Origin: Lamprobacter modestohalophilus
GTDB taxonomy: Bacteria > Pseudomonadota > Gammaproteobacteria > Chromatiales > Chromatiaceae
Direction of reading: 5' to 3'
Assembly (NCBI RefSeq): GCF_016583905.1
Contig: NZ_NRRY01000020.1
Location: 1 to 64,000 of the forward strand
DNA: 64,000 bases
Shown: positions 25,139 through 35,795 of the stretch, one piece after another
Layout: each line of letters starts with the position of its first letter
Position numbering within the stretch: position 1 is the stretch's first letter
Program-made: the position numbers and the translations under genes
Notes under the pieces: generated by a model
What the model was told of the DNA's origin: nothing
Seen by the model: only the letters and a program-made list of their open reading frames with translations
The model's database searches: none

Positions 25139-26062
25139 TCAGCCAGCGTCAATATCGCGCCAGACGAGCCGATCGCGCCCCTGTTCCTTGGCTTGATAAA
25201 GCGCCCGGTCAGCGGCCTGTTTCAGGGCTTCGGCGCTGGTGACCGGTTGTTGCGGTTGGTGCATGCTGGCGCCAATGCTCAGCGTGATGTGATCTGCAAC
25301 CGGTGAATAGGCATGCGGAAGAGCTAGGGCATGGATTGCCGCGCGCATCTGTTCGCCCACTTCGCAGGCGCCGTTGGCATCGGTCTCGGGCAGGAGAACG
25401 ACGAACTCCTCGCCACCATAGCGAGCGACAAGGTCGGCAGCGCGGGCTGGAACCTTTGCCAGTGCTTGCGCGACGCGCCGCAGGCATTCATCGCCGGCGC
25501 CATGTCCGTAGTGGTCGTTGTAGAGCTTGAAATGATCGATGTCGATCATCAGCAGCGAGAGCGGATATTGGTGACGTGACTGACGGTTCCATTCCTGCGT
25601 CAGCTTGCGGTCGAAATAGCGCCGGTTCGGGATCTCGGTGAGGCCATCCTGCAGGGCGATCTTCTCGAGCAGATCGGTCTTCAGCTTGAGGCTGACCTGA
25701 TTGTTAACCCTGGCGCGGACGATGGCCGGGTTGAACGGCTTGGAGATGTAATCGGCGGCGCCGAGCTGAAGTCCCTTGGCCTCGTCTTGGGCTTGATCCA
25801 AGGCGGTGACGAAGATGACCGGAATCGCGTGGGTCGCCTCATCGGCCTTGAGCTCGCGGCAGATGGCATAGCCATCCTGGTCCGGCATCAGGATATCGAG
25901 CAGGATCAGGTCTGGCCTTGGATCGCGCTGCGCCAGCTCCAACGTCTTGGTGGCATTGGTCGCGGTGATGATCCGATAATCGTCCTTGAGCAGCTTGGCT
26001 AGGGCGTGGATGTTGGCGGGTTGATCATCGACGATCAAGATCGTGGCGCGCTGTTCTCTCAC
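25139..26062 (-). CDS. Response regulator with GGDEF output (diguanylate cyclase)
   Basis: The receiver domain starts ATILIVDDQPANIHALAKLL and has the phosphorylated Asp in DLILLDILMPDQDG. The GGDEF domain has RYGGEEFVVLLPE with an RAAD inhibitory site before it, so it should make c-di-GMP. The start is probably the GTG at 26062, one base after the stop of the large hybrid kinase (TGAGGTG), giving 307 residues; an ATG at 26131 would overlap the kinase by 68 bases. The coupling implies that this protein is the output of that kinase. Confidence 0.87.
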   Translation of the reverse strand: MREQRATILIVDDQPANIHALAKLLKDDYRIITATNATKTLELAQRDPRPDLILLDILMPDQDGYAICRELKADEATHAIPVIFVTALDQAQDEAKGLQLGAADYISKPFNPAIVRARVNNQVSLKLKTDLLEKIALQDGLTEIPNRRYFDRKLTQEWNRQSRHQYPLSLLMIDIDHFKLYNDHYGHGAGDECLRRVAQALAKVPARAADLVARYGGEEFVVLLPETDANGACEVGEQMRAAIHALALPHAYSPVADHITLSIGASMHQPQQPVTSAEALKQAADRALYQAKEQGRDRLVWRDIDAG

Positions 26063-26063
26063 C

Positions 26064-29000
26064 TCAGGCCTCGTGTTGCGTGTCGGCGATGCGTGTGGCG
26101 ACCTGCTTGAGCAGCTCGGCTGCACGGTCATGGTCGAAGGTCTCGATGTAGGTTTGCAGCTCCATGGCTTGGGCGTCGTCGACGTACTGGCGGATGACGG
26201 CAGTGACCTCGTCCATCAAGGTGTCGTCGATCAACTCACCGGCGGACAGGGCGTGCAAGATCTGATCGATGGTCTCCATGCTTGCGCTCGGGGCTCCCTG
26301 GCCGGCCTGTTCTCCGGTGGGGCCGTTTCTGGGGCCATTAGCGGAGCGGCTGGGTAGCGAGGCCAGGCGCGCGAGGGCTTGGCTCAGGGCCTCGGCCAGT
26401 TCCTCGCGCGCGGCTGTTGGGATCGGTGCCTCGCGGCCGCAGGCGCGGTCGATCTCAGTGGCGACCGCGGCCAAGCGTTCGGCGCCGAGCGTATTGGCCA
26501 GCCCTTTCAGGGTATGAATCAGGCGCTTTGTCTCGATCGCTTGCGGTTGTTGTTCTAATTGCCCGTCAAGTGCGGCGAATTCGCCCTCAAGCTGGTGCCG
26601 GAAACGATGCAGTAGGTTCAGATAAAGCGCGGCATCCTGATCGAGGTGATCGAGCCCGCGTTGCAAATCAAATCCGTCAAGTGTAGCAGGCAAGGGCGTG
26701 TCAGCGGATGTTGATGTGCCGCTTGCAGGCGGCTCGGGCGCGGCGACCTCCTCGGCGGGCAGCCAGGTCTCGAGCAGGCGAAACAGGGTCTGCTTGTCGA
26801 TCGGCTTGGCCAGGTGGTCGTTCATGCCGGCGGCCTCGGCGCGGGCACGATCGTCGTCCATGACCGCCGCCGAGAGCGCCAGAATCGGCAACTCGGGATG
26901 CTGGGCGCGGATGCGGCGGCTGGCCTCAAAGCCATCCATGACCGGCATCTGCAGATCCATGAGCACCAGATCGACCGGCTGCTCGGCGAGCCGCTCCAGC
27001 GCCTCGCGGCCATTGTGCGCTTCGATGACGCGCGCGCCGGTCTTCTCCAGCAGCGCCGTGGCAACTTCGCGATTCAGGCTGTTGTCCTCGACCAGCAGGA
27101 GCCTGCGGCCCGCCAGGCGGGGCGGTGCGCTCTGTTCGTCCATCGCGTGTTGGCCGAGTGTCTGCTCAGCGCTGGCCCGAGCCATGGCGTCGAGTAGCGC
27201 GCGCGGAGTGACCGGTTTGTTCAGGAAGGCGCTGTAGAGCGCGGTATACTCGCTCAGCCCTTCCTGGCTGTAGGCGCTGATGATCAGCGCCGGGATCTGC
27301 GTATCGGTCAATGTGCCTTGCGCGCGCAGCGCGTGCAGGCGCTCAAGGGTAGCGACCCCATCGAGTTGGCCGGGCATCTTCCTGTCGATGAGGATGAAAT
27401 CGAATGGCAGGCCCTGGTGTTCAGCGGCCACGACAGCCTCGATCGCAGCCTCGCCACAGTCGGCCTCGACGACCTTCAAGGCTTCCTGCTCGAGCATCTC
27501 GCGCAGCACCTTGCGGGCGGTGACATGGTCATCGACCACGAGCACCCGTGCACCGGTGGGGATCGCCTTGGCTGAGCGTGGCGCGAGCGCGGGCTGTAAT
27601 GACAGCGGTAAGCTGAGCTCGAAGCCGAAGGTGCTGCCCTGGCCAGGGTGCGATGCGAGCCTGAGCGTGCCGCCCATCTGTTCCAACAGCCGACGGCTGA
27701 TGACTAGGCCGAGGCCGGTGCCGCCATAATTGCGGGTCGTTGAGGTGTCCGCTTGGGAGAAGGGCTGGAACAGCCGCTGCTGTTGCGCCTCGCTCATGCC
27801 GATGCCGGTATCACGAACCTCGACGCGCAGATGCGCCTGCTGTTCCTGCAGGGGTAGGAGCCGGATCTCCAATTCGACCTGCCCCTGCTCGGTGAACTTG
27901 AGGGCGTTGCTGAGCAGGTTGGTCAACACCTGCCCAAGGCGCAGCGAGTCGCCGACCACGGCGGGCAGCCCATAAGCATTGCTGTGGAAGATCAGCTCGA
28001 TGCCCTTGGCCTCGGCGGCGGTGGCAAACAGGGTCTGCATCTGCTCGAGCAGGTCATCGAGATGAAAGGGTCGAGCTTCGAACTCTAGCTTGCCAGCCTC
28101 GATCTTTGAATAATCGAGGATGTCGTTGATGATCCCAAGCAACATGCGCGAGGAATCGCGAATCTTGCCGAGATAGTCACGCTGTTTGTCGTTCAGCGGG
28201 GTCGTGAGCAACAGCTCCGAGAGCCCGATGACGGCGTTCATCGGCGTACGGATCTCGTGGCTCATATTGGCCAGGAATTGACTCTTGGCCTGATTGGCGC
28301 GTTCAGCCGCCTCTTGTGCCTGCTTGATCTCGGTGAGGTCGTTGTAGACTGCCACCACCTCGCCGGAGGAGAGCATGAAGAGGCTGTTCTCGCGCCAGCC
28401 CTGAAGATGTTGATCGCCATATTGTGCGAGTGGAAGCTCGACCGGCTCGCCGCTGCGCGCGACTTGGCGTAAGGCCGCGAGCAGCCCCATCTCCTCGACC
28501 GCCGGGAAACACTCGCTCAGGCGACGACCGATGACCTCTTGGCGTGGGTGTTTGTCCATCCGCTCGGCGGCGGCGTTATAGTCGGTGAAGATGAAATCCT
28601 GGCCGTCGTCGACCGGGCGGAAGACCGCAACGCCACTGCCGGTATTCTCGAAGATGCCTTGGAAGCGCTCCTTTTCCGCTTCTAGGGCCCGCTTGGCCTG
28701 TTTGGCCTCGGTGATGTCGAGATCGCTGCCTCGATAGCCCAGCAAGGTGCCGTCATCGTCGATCACGGGCGCGGCATGGGTGCTGACCCAGAGGAGATGG
28801 CCGTCTTTGTGCAAGAGTTGATTGGTCAGTCCATCAAACGACTGGCGTTTTGCAAAGCCGTCTAACACAGTGGTCTTGAAGGCCTCGCGGCCGTTGGCCG
28901 GGTGCAGATCGTAAAAATGGGCGTGACCGACGAGCTCAGACGGCCTGTAGCCCCAAACGCGCTCGGCGACCGCGCTGACATAGGTATAGCAGCCCGCGGC

Positions 29001-31019
29001 GTCGACCTCCCAAGTGACGGTGCGGCTCTGGGCCGCGAGCTGTTGCAGGCGCTGCTCACGATCGCGCAGATCGCGCTGTGCCTCCTTGATCGCGGAGATG
29101 TCCTGGATGATCGACCAGATGACCTCGCGTCCTTCCGGCGTCTGGGTCTTGAAGCCTTTGAGCAGCACCGGGTAACGGCTGCCATCCTTGCGGATGTATT
29201 CCTTCTCGAACGGACCATAGAAGCCGGTCTTGCGCAGCGCCTCAAGGGCCTGCTGTTCAAGCGGCAGGTATTCGCGGGGCGTGAGCTCCCAGTAACTGAG
29301 CTGTCGGAACTCTTCCTCACTATAACCGGCGGGCTCGTTGATGGCGGCGTTGAATTCGAGGAAGGCGCCGGTCGCGAGATCGTTCATCGCGATGCCGACC
29401 GGCGAGCGTTCGAATAGGCCGCGGAACTTGGCCTCCTCGGCGGCGAGCCGGCGCTCGGCGGTGATGCGGTCGGTGACATCCTCATTGATACCGACGACGC
29501 GACACGCGCGCCCCTGATCATCGCGGATCACGCGCGCGAGACCCCTGAGCGTGCGCGGTGCCTGATCGTTCGCACGCTCGATCTGGAGCTCGATATCGAA
29601 ATGTTGGTCGTGCTCGACCAGCGCTCGAAACGCGGTTTCGGCTTGCTGCAGGGACTCCGGTTGGAGCGTCTCGACCCAGTCTTGGAAGCGGCCTTGAAAA
29701 TGCGCCGGATCGACGCCGTAGAGGTCGAACATGCGCGCGTCCCAGAACAGCCGATCCCGCTCGAGATCATAGTCCCAGATCCCGAATTCGGCGGCATCGG
29801 TGGCGAGCTGCAGGCGCTCGCGGCTCTCGATGAGCTGCTGCTCGGCCTGTTTTTGCTGGCTGATGTCGCGCAAGATCGCCATCAACCGTGGTTGTTGATT
29901 GAGCGTCACATAGATGGCCGAGACCTGGATGTGCAGGAGATGGCCATCCTTGTGGCGATGCAGGGTCTCGAACTCATCATGACCCTGGGTGATGATCTTG
30001 TGGACGTGAGCGGCGGTCTCTTCGGGCGTTTCCTTGGCTTCGTAGTCGCGCAGGCACAGGCGCTCGAATTCCTCGGCGCTGAAGCCGAGCTGTTCATACG
30101 CGCGGCGATTGAAGTCGAGCGTGGCGCCGTTGGCTGGATCGATGACGACCATGGCGTCGGGTGAATACTCGAACAGGATGCGGAATTTCTTTTCCTGTTC
30201 TTGCAGTTCGCGGTTGAGTTCGTCACGCTGCTGTTGATGATCCTTCAGCATGACAAACCAGCGGTTGTAGTAGAGGCTGACCAGATCGCGTTGGCTGATC
30301 AGTCCCAGGAGCTGACCATCAGGGTCCACCACCACGACGCGCTTGATATGGTGGTGGCGGCAGAAGGTCAGCGCCTCGGCGATGGTGGTCTCCTCGTCGA
30401 GGGTGCGCAGCGGCGCACTCATGAAGCTGCTCACCGGTGCCTGCCAATCGGCTTCGGCGCCGAGCAGCTTGAGCAGATCGCGCTGCGTGAGGATGCCAAC
30501 CGGGCGCGCCTCGCGCGTAACGAGGCTGGCGCTGACATGACCTTGATCCATGCGTTTCACCACGTCTTGCAGCGACATGGTCTCGGGTACGACCAGGGGT
30601 TGGATGCCATGCAGCAACTCGCCGAGACTCTGCATCTCAACGAGCACCTGGGGATCGAGGCTTCCGGCCAGATCGGTGTAGCTGACGATGCCCTGAAGCT
30701 GACTGGCCTGATCGACCAGGCAGATGTGCTCGGAATGGTTGTGGATCGCCTTGAGTCCGTCTAGGGCTGAGGCCTCTGGATCGAGGAGCGCGGCTTCCGG
30801 GAGTTCCAGATCCGAGAGCGGCGTCGACAACGGCACCCCCTTGATCTGCAGCGACAGCAGCAGGCTGGAGAGCACCAGCCGGTAGCCTGACTCGGTACGC
30901 ACCACGACATCGCGGATATTGTGGCGATTCATGGTCTGAACCGCTTGCGCGAGCGTGGCGGTGTTGGGGAGGATCACGACCTCGGCGGTCGCAATGCTGC
31001 GCAATGTCGGGAAAATCAT
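26064..31019 (-). CDS. Giant CBS-PAS hybrid histidine kinase
   Basis: The 1651-residue soluble protein has four CBS motifs (roughly 1-255), five PAS/PAC units (roughly 280-900), a HisKA with [20 protein letters not shown], an HATPase domain, two receiver domains ([14 protein letters not shown], then [13 protein letters not shown]) and a C-terminal Hpt domain with [20 protein letters not shown] pairs often bind adenine nucleotides, so it may integrate energy charge with PAS-sensed redox or ligand signals. No membrane helix is visible. It ends one base before the GGDEF response regulator, its probable partner. Confidence 0.9.
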   Translation of the reverse strand: MIFPTLRSIATAEVVILPNTATLAQAVQTMNRHNIRDVVVRTESGYRLVLSSLLLSLQIKGVPLSTPLSDLELPEAALLDPEASALDGLKAIHNHSEHICLVDQASQLQGIVSYTDLAGSLDPQVLVEMQSLGELLHGIQPLVVPETMSLQDVVKRMDQGHVSASLVTREARPVGILTQRDLLKLLGAEADWQAPVSSFMSAPLRTLDEETTIAEALTFCRHHHIKRVVVVDPDGQLLGLISQRDLVSLYYNRWFVMLKDHQQQRDELNRELQEQEKKFRILFEYSPDAMVVIDPANGATLDFNRRAYEQLGFSAEEFERLCLRDYEAKETPEETAAHVHKIITQGHDEFETLHRHKDGHLLHIQVSAIYVTLNQQPRLMAILRDISQQKQAEQQLIESRERLQLATDAAEFGIWDYDLERDRLFWDARMFDLYGVDPAHFQGRFQDWVETLQPESLQQAETAFRALVEHDQHFDIELQIERANDQAPRTLRGLARVIRDDQGRACRVVGINEDVTDRITAERRLAAEEAKFRGLFERSPVGIAMNDLATGAFLEFNAAINEPAGYSEEEFRQLSYWELTPREYLPLEQQALEALRKTGFYGPFEKEYIRKDGSRYPVLLKGFKTQTPEGREVIWSIIQDISAIKEAQRDLRDREQRLQQLAAQSRTVTWEVDAAGCYTYVSAVAERVWGYRPSELVGHAHFYDLHPANGREAFKTTVLDGFAKRQSFDGLTNQLLHKDGHLLWVSTHAAPVIDDDGTLLGYRGSDLDITEAKQAKRALEAEKERFQGIFENTGSGVAVFRPVDDGQDFIFTDYNAAAERMDKHPRQEVIGRRLSECFPAVEEMGLLAALRQVARSGEPVELPLAQYGDQHLQGWRENSLFMLSSGEVVAVYNDLTEIKQAQEAAERANQAKSQFLANMSHEIRTPMNAVIGLSELLLTTPLNDKQRDYLGKIRDSSRMLLGIINDILDYSKIEAGKLEFEARPFHLDDLLEQMQTLFATAAEAKGIELIFHSNAYGLPAVVGDSLRLGQVLTNLLSNALKFTEQGQVELEIRLLPLQEQQAHLRVEVRDTGIGMSEAQQQRLFQPFSQADTSTTRNYGGTGLGLVISRRLLEQMGGTLRLASHPGQGSTFGFELSLPLSLQPALAPRSAKAIPTGARVLVVDDHVTARKVLREMLEQEALKVVEADCGEAAIEAVVAAEHQGLPFDFILIDRKMPGQLDGVATLERLHALRAQGTLTDTQIPALIISAYSQEGLSEYTALYSAFLNKPVTPRALLDAMARASAEQTLGQHAMDEQSAPPRLAGRRLLLVEDNSLNREVATALLEKTGARVIEAHNGREALERLAEQPVDLVLMDLQMPVMDGFEASRRIRAQHPELPILALSAAVMDDDRARAEAAGMNDHLAKPIDKQTLFRLLETWLPAEEVAAPEPPASGTSTSADTPLPATLDGFDLQRGLDHLDQDAALYLNLLHRFRHQLEGEFAALDGQLEQQPQAIETKRLIHTLKGLANTLGAERLAAVATEIDRACGREAPIPTAAREELAEALSQALARLASLPSRSANGPRNGPTGEQAGQGAPSASMETIDQILHALSAGELIDDTLMDEVTAVIRQYVDDAQAMELQTYIETFDHDRAAELLKQVATRIADTQHEA

Positions 31020-31066
31020 CTAGATGATGAGTAGCGGCTCGGTGATGCTGGATGGAGTCAGCTGAA

Positions 31067-32089
31067 TTAAGGTGATGTCTCAACTTCGTCCGTGATGACT
31101 GGCCGATGATCCGAACCCTGCCAATGCTTTCCGCTCACCGTCGGCGTGGTCGCGGTGGCGAGCCGGTCAGCTTTTGGGCCGGCGACCAGGATGTGATCGA
31201 TCGCACCGCCGGGGAAGCGTCGGAGCAGGTAGGTTGCGTCCAGCTCGCCTGACAGCAGCCGCGCGGATGGGTCCATCCCGAGCAGGATGGCGATGCTGTC
31301 ATCATAGCCATCGAGTGCGCCGGGCCCGCACAGGCCCTCGCAGCGGCCTTGGGTTGGTGCACAGTCAGCGTTTGGGTTAGTGCCGACGCGCAGCACCCGG
31401 CCCGGGGCCTGGATGTTGTAGTCGCCGGCGACGATGATCGTGCGTCCGGCCGCGAGCGCGCTCGCCGCATCAGCAGCGAGCCCCGCGGCCTGTCGCTCGC
31501 GCTGACGCGCGCTCGCACGGTCCTCGGCGTTGCAGTGCTTGCCGCGCGACGATTTCCAGTGCACTGCGTAGACCGTCCAGCCGTCCGCCAGATCAACCCG
31601 CAGAAAGCCGCGCGGGGGCGGATCATCGCCATCTTTGATGGCGACCCGCAGTTCCTGCGTCGGCACCCGGCGAGTGGAGGTGCGCGGCGGATGTCCGTCG
31701 CCGTTGCGCTTGCGCCCGGTCGTGTCCCATTCGGCCGCCGACTTGATTGGCCGTCGCGACAGCACGGCGACCTCGAGCGACTTGTGCCAGGCGTTGGTGA
31801 CCTTGACCGGCGGTGAAAAGTCACTGATCGCCCAATAATCGAAGCCGCCGGCCTTTGCGGCCGCCTCCACCTGGGCCTCGGAGACGATCTCTTGCAGCAC
31901 TAGCACCTCGACCGGGCCGATGCTATCAAGCGCCTGCTCGATGCGCGCGGCGAGTGCCGATGGCACGCTCTCACCACCTTCGATGTTCCAGGTCATCAGC
32001 GGGAGCGGCGCGGCGCGGGCGCCGCTGAACGGACCTAGCAGGCAGAGTGCACTGAGCAGCAATGCGAACGGATGGTGGAAGGAGCGCAT
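31067..32089 (-). CDS. Secreted endonuclease/exonuclease/phosphatase-family protein
   Basis: The product has a Sec signal (HHPFALLLSALCLLGPFSGARA) and a DNase I-like fold. Visible motifs are LMTWNIEGG, VLVLQEIVS, a VAGDYNIQAP segment and the final GSDHRPV; these carry the catalytic Asn, Glu, Asp and His. Substrate could be nucleic acid or a phospholipid headgroup; sequence alone does not decide. The start at 32089 follows AAGGTGGG; an in-frame ATG at 32116 lacks a good ribosome site and would place charged residues before the signal. Confidence 0.85.
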   Translation of the reverse strand: MRSFHHPFALLLSALCLLGPFSGARAAPLPLMTWNIEGGESVPSALAARIEQALDSIGPVEVLVLQEIVSEAQVEAAAKAGGFDYWAISDFSPPVKVTNAWHKSLEVAVLSRRPIKSAAEWDTTGRKRNGDGHPPRTSTRRVPTQELRVAIKDGDDPPPRGFLRVDLADGWTVYAVHWKSSRGKHCNAEDRASARQRERQAAGLAADAASALAAGRTIIVAGDYNIQAPGRVLRVGTNPNADCAPTQGRCEGLCGPGALDGYDDSIAILLGMDPSARLLSGELDATYLLRRFPGGAIDHILVAGPKADRLATATTPTVSGKHWQGSDHRPVITDEVETSP

Positions 32090-32466
32090 TGAACCCACCT
32101 TCAGGGTCAGCTTCATGGTTGATCGGCGGCCGTGGTGAACGTTATCCACGTCTGCTCACGAGTTGGGCGGGCGAAGCAGAAGACGATTAGGTCAGCGATC
32201 ATCTAGGCAAGAGATCCAAAACCTTGGTGAGAATGACGGCGATGGTGCGATCTGGCAAGTCATCTCGGCGAGATCACTCGGCGAGATCACTGCCTTTCCC
32301 CTATCTGACGCATCCGGGGGCATCCGATGTCAGCAGGGGGGCTTGGCTGATTGAGAACGGTCCGGTTCGATCTGAGAATGCTTGAGCCTTCCCGGACGCT
32401 GCACGGCCCAGCCTGACAGGCTCAGTCGACGAAACCTGTGCGGTTAGTGCCGGGCTCTCTCTACGC
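32090..32466. other. Divergent spacer
   Basis: About 375 bases between two divergent genes. A 13-base unit TCGGCGAGATCAC is repeated in tandem at 32265-32290. No gene is supported. Confidence 0.5.
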
Positions 32467-34107
32467 ATGTCGAATCGGGGGCTCAGGTTGACGACCGAAG
32501 GGCTAGAATCGAGCCAGCAGGACACCACTGAAGCCGCGCTCCGTCGCGGAGGCGATACGGTGCAAGTCGAGATCAAGCCTAAGGCACTGGTCGACAACAG
32601 GCCTAGGGCGCAAGTCGATACTAGGCCGGTGCTGATCGCGCGGATGACCCCGGCGCTACACGTCAGCTTCACGAACGCCGCCTATGCGGACTGGTTCGGG
32701 GCGCCGCCACCGGCGCTGCTTGGCACCCCCGTGCGTGAGTTGGTGGGCGAGGCTGCTTACAAGGTGCTGCGCGAGCCTCTGCAGCAATCGCTGGCCGGCG
32801 AAGCGGTCCGATTCGATGCCTGGCTAACCTTGCGGGCTGTCGGTCGACGCTACTGCCGTATCGAGTGCATTCCGGATCAACGCGAAGATGGCGAGACCAT
32901 TGGCCTGTTTGCGCTGATCACTGACCTCACCCCAGAGGCGGGCCTGCACGAGCAAACACAAGGTCTTGAGATGGCCGGTCAGCACAGGAACGAGGTGCTA
33001 TCGAGGATTGGCCACGAGCTGCGCAATCCGCTGACCTCAGTGCGCAGTGTCTTGGACCAGCTGTTTCTCGGTGATGCCGACCACGTGACGCATGCGCGTG
33101 CGCTGCAGCTGATCGATCGACAAACGCGACACATGGAGCGGCTGGTGCGGGATCTGCTCGATGTCGCACGGATTAGGCGCGGCTCGATCGAGCTGATCAT
33201 GGCGCCGCGCGATCTGCGCGAACTGGTGCAAGAGTCGCTGCAGGCGATGGAGGTGGTCATTGGGGAGCATCGGCACCAAGTCCAGGTCGAGCTGCCCGAT
33301 GCGCCGGTGATGGTGTGCGCTGACGAAACGCGCTTGGTTCAGGTGGTCAGTAATCTTCTGGATAACGCCGCTAAGTACACCGACGATGGCGGTCAGATCA
33401 GCGTTCGGCTTAGGTCAGATGAGGGTGTCGCCCGCTTGCAGATCGAGGACAGCGGATGCGGCATCGAGGCCGACGCGATCACTGGGCTGTTCGATGCCTA
33501 TAGTCAAGCCCCACCTGCGTTGCATCGGGCTGATGGCGGGCTTGGCCTTGGGCTCACGCTGGTGAAGCAACTCGTGGAGCTACAGGGTGGCCAGGTTGCG
33601 GTGTACAGCGACGGGCCGCAGTGTGGCAGCCTGTTCGAGGTCTCCTTGCCAGTGACGTCGGAGCGGGCGAAACAGGTGAAACAGATACGCAAGCTTGCCG
33701 CGACAACGGCGCTCGACACAGGATCGGCATCAGGATTGCGTGTCTTGGTGGTCGATGACAATGCCGAGGTTGTCAAGGCGATGATCCAGTTGCTGACAGT
33801 GATGGGTCACCAGGCCAGTGGCGTCAGCAATGGCTCAGACGCCTTGGCAACGATTGCCGTGGCGCCGCCAGATCTGGTGCTGCTTGATATCGGCCTGCCC
33901 GAGATGGATGGCATCGAGGTTGCGCGGCGCCTGTCGGGGATGGCGGCGCGGGCTTCTGTCAAGTTGGTCGCGATGTCTGGTTACGCGGCTGGGACGCTCG
34001 GGGATGCGGCGGCCTTGTTCGACGCGCATCTACTGAAGCCGGCTGGGCGCGATGCATTAGGCGCGCTGTTATCGAGCGAAGGCAGAAAGCGGAGTTTGGA
34101 TAGATAG
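32467..34107 (+). CDS. PAS-hybrid histidine kinase
   Basis: The 546-residue soluble protein has a PAS domain (about 55-160), a HisKA with RIGHELRNPLTSVRSVLDQL, an HATPase with SNLLDNAAKY and DSGCGI, and a C-terminal receiver (about 420-540) with LRVLVVDDNAEV and LVLLDIGLPEMDG. No DNA-binding output is present, so phosphate probably moves on to another protein. The N-terminus carries a 24-bp in-frame duplication (KPKALVDN, RPRAQVDT). The ATG lies far from any strong ribosome site, so the start is uncertain by some tens of codons. Confidence 0.85.
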   Translation: MSNRGLRLTTEGLESSQQDTTEAALRRGGDTVQVEIKPKALVDNRPRAQVDTRPVLIARMTPALHVSFTNAAYADWFGAPPPALLGTPVRELVGEAAYKVLREPLQQSLAGEAVRFDAWLTLRAVGRRYCRIECIPDQREDGETIGLFALITDLTPEAGLHEQTQGLEMAGQHRNEVLSRIGHELRNPLTSVRSVLDQLFLGDADHVTHARALQLIDRQTRHMERLVRDLLDVARIRRGSIELIMAPRDLRELVQESLQAMEVVIGEHRHQVQVELPDAPVMVCADETRLVQVVSNLLDNAAKYTDDGGQISVRLRSDEGVARLQIEDSGCGIEADAITGLFDAYSQAPPALHRADGGLGLGLTLVKQLVELQGGQVAVYSDGPQCGSLFEVSLPVTSERAKQVKQIRKLAATTALDTGSASGLRVLVVDDNAEVVKAMIQLLTVMGHQASGVSNGSDALATIAVAPPDLVLLDIGLPEMDGIEVARRLSGMAARASVKLVAMSGYAAGTLGDAAALFDAHLLKPAGRDALGALLSSEGRKRSLDR

Positions 34108-34287
34108 TGTCTGGTTGCGATCTAGCCTCTGCGATGCGCGTCTTCGCTAACTTGATGCACCGGGACCAATCTTCATTCTCCCTCCCTCCATACCAACCCT
34201 AGCCGAAGCCCACGGACACCACTCACCACTGGTCCACCTCTTGCTTCGAGCTTGCAGCCGACACGCCGACGATTGAGGACCGTGACC

Positions 34288-34956
34288 ATGCTGCTACCCT
34301 TCGCCGATCGTACTGAAGCCGGGCGTCTGCTCGGCGAAGCCCTCCTGGATTACCGCGGACGCATGGACCTCCTGGTGCTTGCGCTGCCGCGCGGCGGCGT
34401 GCCGGTCGCCGCCGAGGTGGCGCGCCTGCTGGAGGCGCCGCTGGATCTGATGCTGGTGCGCAAGCTTGGCGTGCCGATACAGCCTGAGCTCGCGATGGGT
34501 GCGATCGCAACCGGTGGCGCGCGGGTGCTCAATTCCGAGATCATTCGGGCATTGTTGGTCACGCAGCAACAGCTCGATCGCATCACCGAGATGGAGCGGC
34601 ATGAGCTCGAGCGCCGTGAGCAGTTGTATCGGGGCCGGCGTCCGCCGCCGGAGCTGACCGGGCGCTGCGTGATCTTGGTCGACGACGGACTTGCCACCGG
34701 CGCGAGCATGCGGGTCGCCGTGCAAGCCGCTGCAATGCAGGGGCCAGCGGAGCTGGTGGTCGCCGCCCCGGTGGCCTCACTCGAGGCGGTGCAGCTGGTC
34801 GGCGAGCAGGCGAATCAGATTGAGGTAGTAGCCCTTGCCACCCCGGAGCCTTTCATCGGCGTTGGCTATTGGTATGAGGCCTTCACGCAGACAACCGACG
34901 CTGAGGTCCGAACGCTGCTCGAACAAGCCTGGCAGGGTGAAAAACGGCAGCGCTGA
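34288..34956 (+). CDS. Phosphoribosyltransferase-family protein
   Basis: The 222-residue protein has a type I PRTase fold: LPRGGVPVAAEVARLL near residue 35 and the PRPP loop VILVDDGLATGASM near 130. Proteins of this group (COG1926-like) are often encoded alone or next to hydrolase domains; their substrate is unsettled. The ATG at 34288 follows GAGGAC and removes a basic upstream extension. It stands alone between a kinase gene and a toxin-antitoxin pair. Confidence 0.85.
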   Translation: MLLPFADRTEAGRLLGEALLDYRGRMDLLVLALPRGGVPVAAEVARLLEAPLDLMLVRKLGVPIQPELAMGAIATGGARVLNSEIIRALLVTQQQLDRITEMERHELERREQLYRGRRPPPELTGRCVILVDDGLATGASMRVAVQAAAMQGPAELVVAAPVASLEAVQLVGEQANQIEVVALATPEPFIGVGYWYEAFTQTTDAEVRTLLEQAWQGEKRQR

Positions 34957-35264
34957 TCATCCGTTGCCTCCGTGCTGGCAGTGCTGGATGCTGCCAAGCG
35001 ATTGGTTCAAAGCAACCGGTGCTGGTGGTTGTATCCAACCCTTCCGCTGCTCGCAGCGGTGCGCCGATGTGCCCGTTCAGGCCGGTTTGCGCAAAGGCAT
35101 CCTCGACACATGGCAGAAGATCGGGGGCTAGCTAGGACCTGCCAGGGCCAGCCAGGACTGGCGTTGCATCGCGATTAGAGTTGGCCCTAAAGTTGCGTCC
35201 GAATGTGTACCGTGTTGGACGGACCTGGAGATCAGCCTCCATCCCTTCGCTGCGGCTGTACTGA
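34957..35264. other. Spacer without recognised genes
   Basis: About 300 bases. Several open frames exist on both strands but none resembles a protein family or has a good ribosome site. Confidence 0.4.
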
Positions 35265-35534
35265 CTAAAAGAGATCGGAGTGGCTCCCTGTCCGCTCGAA
35301 AATGACCACCTTGTCGTCGTCGAGTTTGTAGATCAACAGCCAGTCCGGTTCGATGTGACATTCCCGTCGACCAACATAGTTTCCGACCAAGGCATGATCC
35401 CGCAGTCGTGGTGGTAACGGCGCTTCGGAGACGATGAGTTCGATGACGTGCTTCAGCTTACTTGTTTCCTGACCACGCCGCTTTGAGCGCTCCACATCTT
35501 TCTGGAAGCGCTTGGTATAGCGAGGCGAACGCAC
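35265..35534 (-). CDS. yafQ: YafQ-type mRNA interferase toxin
   Basis: This 89-residue RelE-superfamily toxin cleaves mRNA on the ribosome in known members. Features are YTKRFQKDVERSKRRG at the start, PPRLRDHALVGNY in the middle and RECHIEPDWLLIYKLDDD, including the catalytic-region histidines and Trp. It begins with a GTG directly after the stop of the antitoxin gene (TGAGTG). Length is normal, so unlike the other two toxins in this window it looks intact. Confidence 0.9.
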   Translation of the reverse strand: MRSPRYTKRFQKDVERSKRRGQETSKLKHVIELIVSEAPLPPRLRDHALVGNYVGRRECHIEPDWLLIYKLDDDKVVIFERTGSHSDLF

Positions 35535-35795
35535 TCAGAGATCCAACTTGTCGAACATCTCATCTGCATCCCGACAGTGGATGATGTCTTCACCGCGATC
35601 GGTCGCCTCAAAGGTGGACACTGTCGTGGCGTTTGGCACCTTGATCTCGAATGGGAAGGTCTTGTCCTTGGCCACCCGGACCAGAAGCAGGCGGATCGCA
35701 TCCGACATCGACAGTCCCATGGCCTCGAGGGCCTCAGAGGCTTCGGCTTTGACCTGCTGGTCGACGCGTGCGCGTACAACGGTGTCAGAGGGCAT
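35535..35795 (-). CDS. dinJ: RelB/DinJ-type antitoxin
   Basis: The 86-residue protein starts with a ribbon-helix-helix (TVVRARVDQQVKAEASEALEAMGLSMSDAIRLLL), the DNA-binding and dimerisation part of DinJ/RelB antitoxins. The C-terminal half (PFEIKVPNATTVSTFEAT) would wrap the toxin. It precedes the yafQ gene without a gap, the usual order, and should repress the shared promoter. Confidence 0.9.
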   Translation of the reverse strand: MPSDTVVRARVDQQVKAEASEALEAMGLSMSDAIRLLLVRVAKDKTFPFEIKVPNATTVSTFEATDRGEDIIHCRDADEMFDKLDL

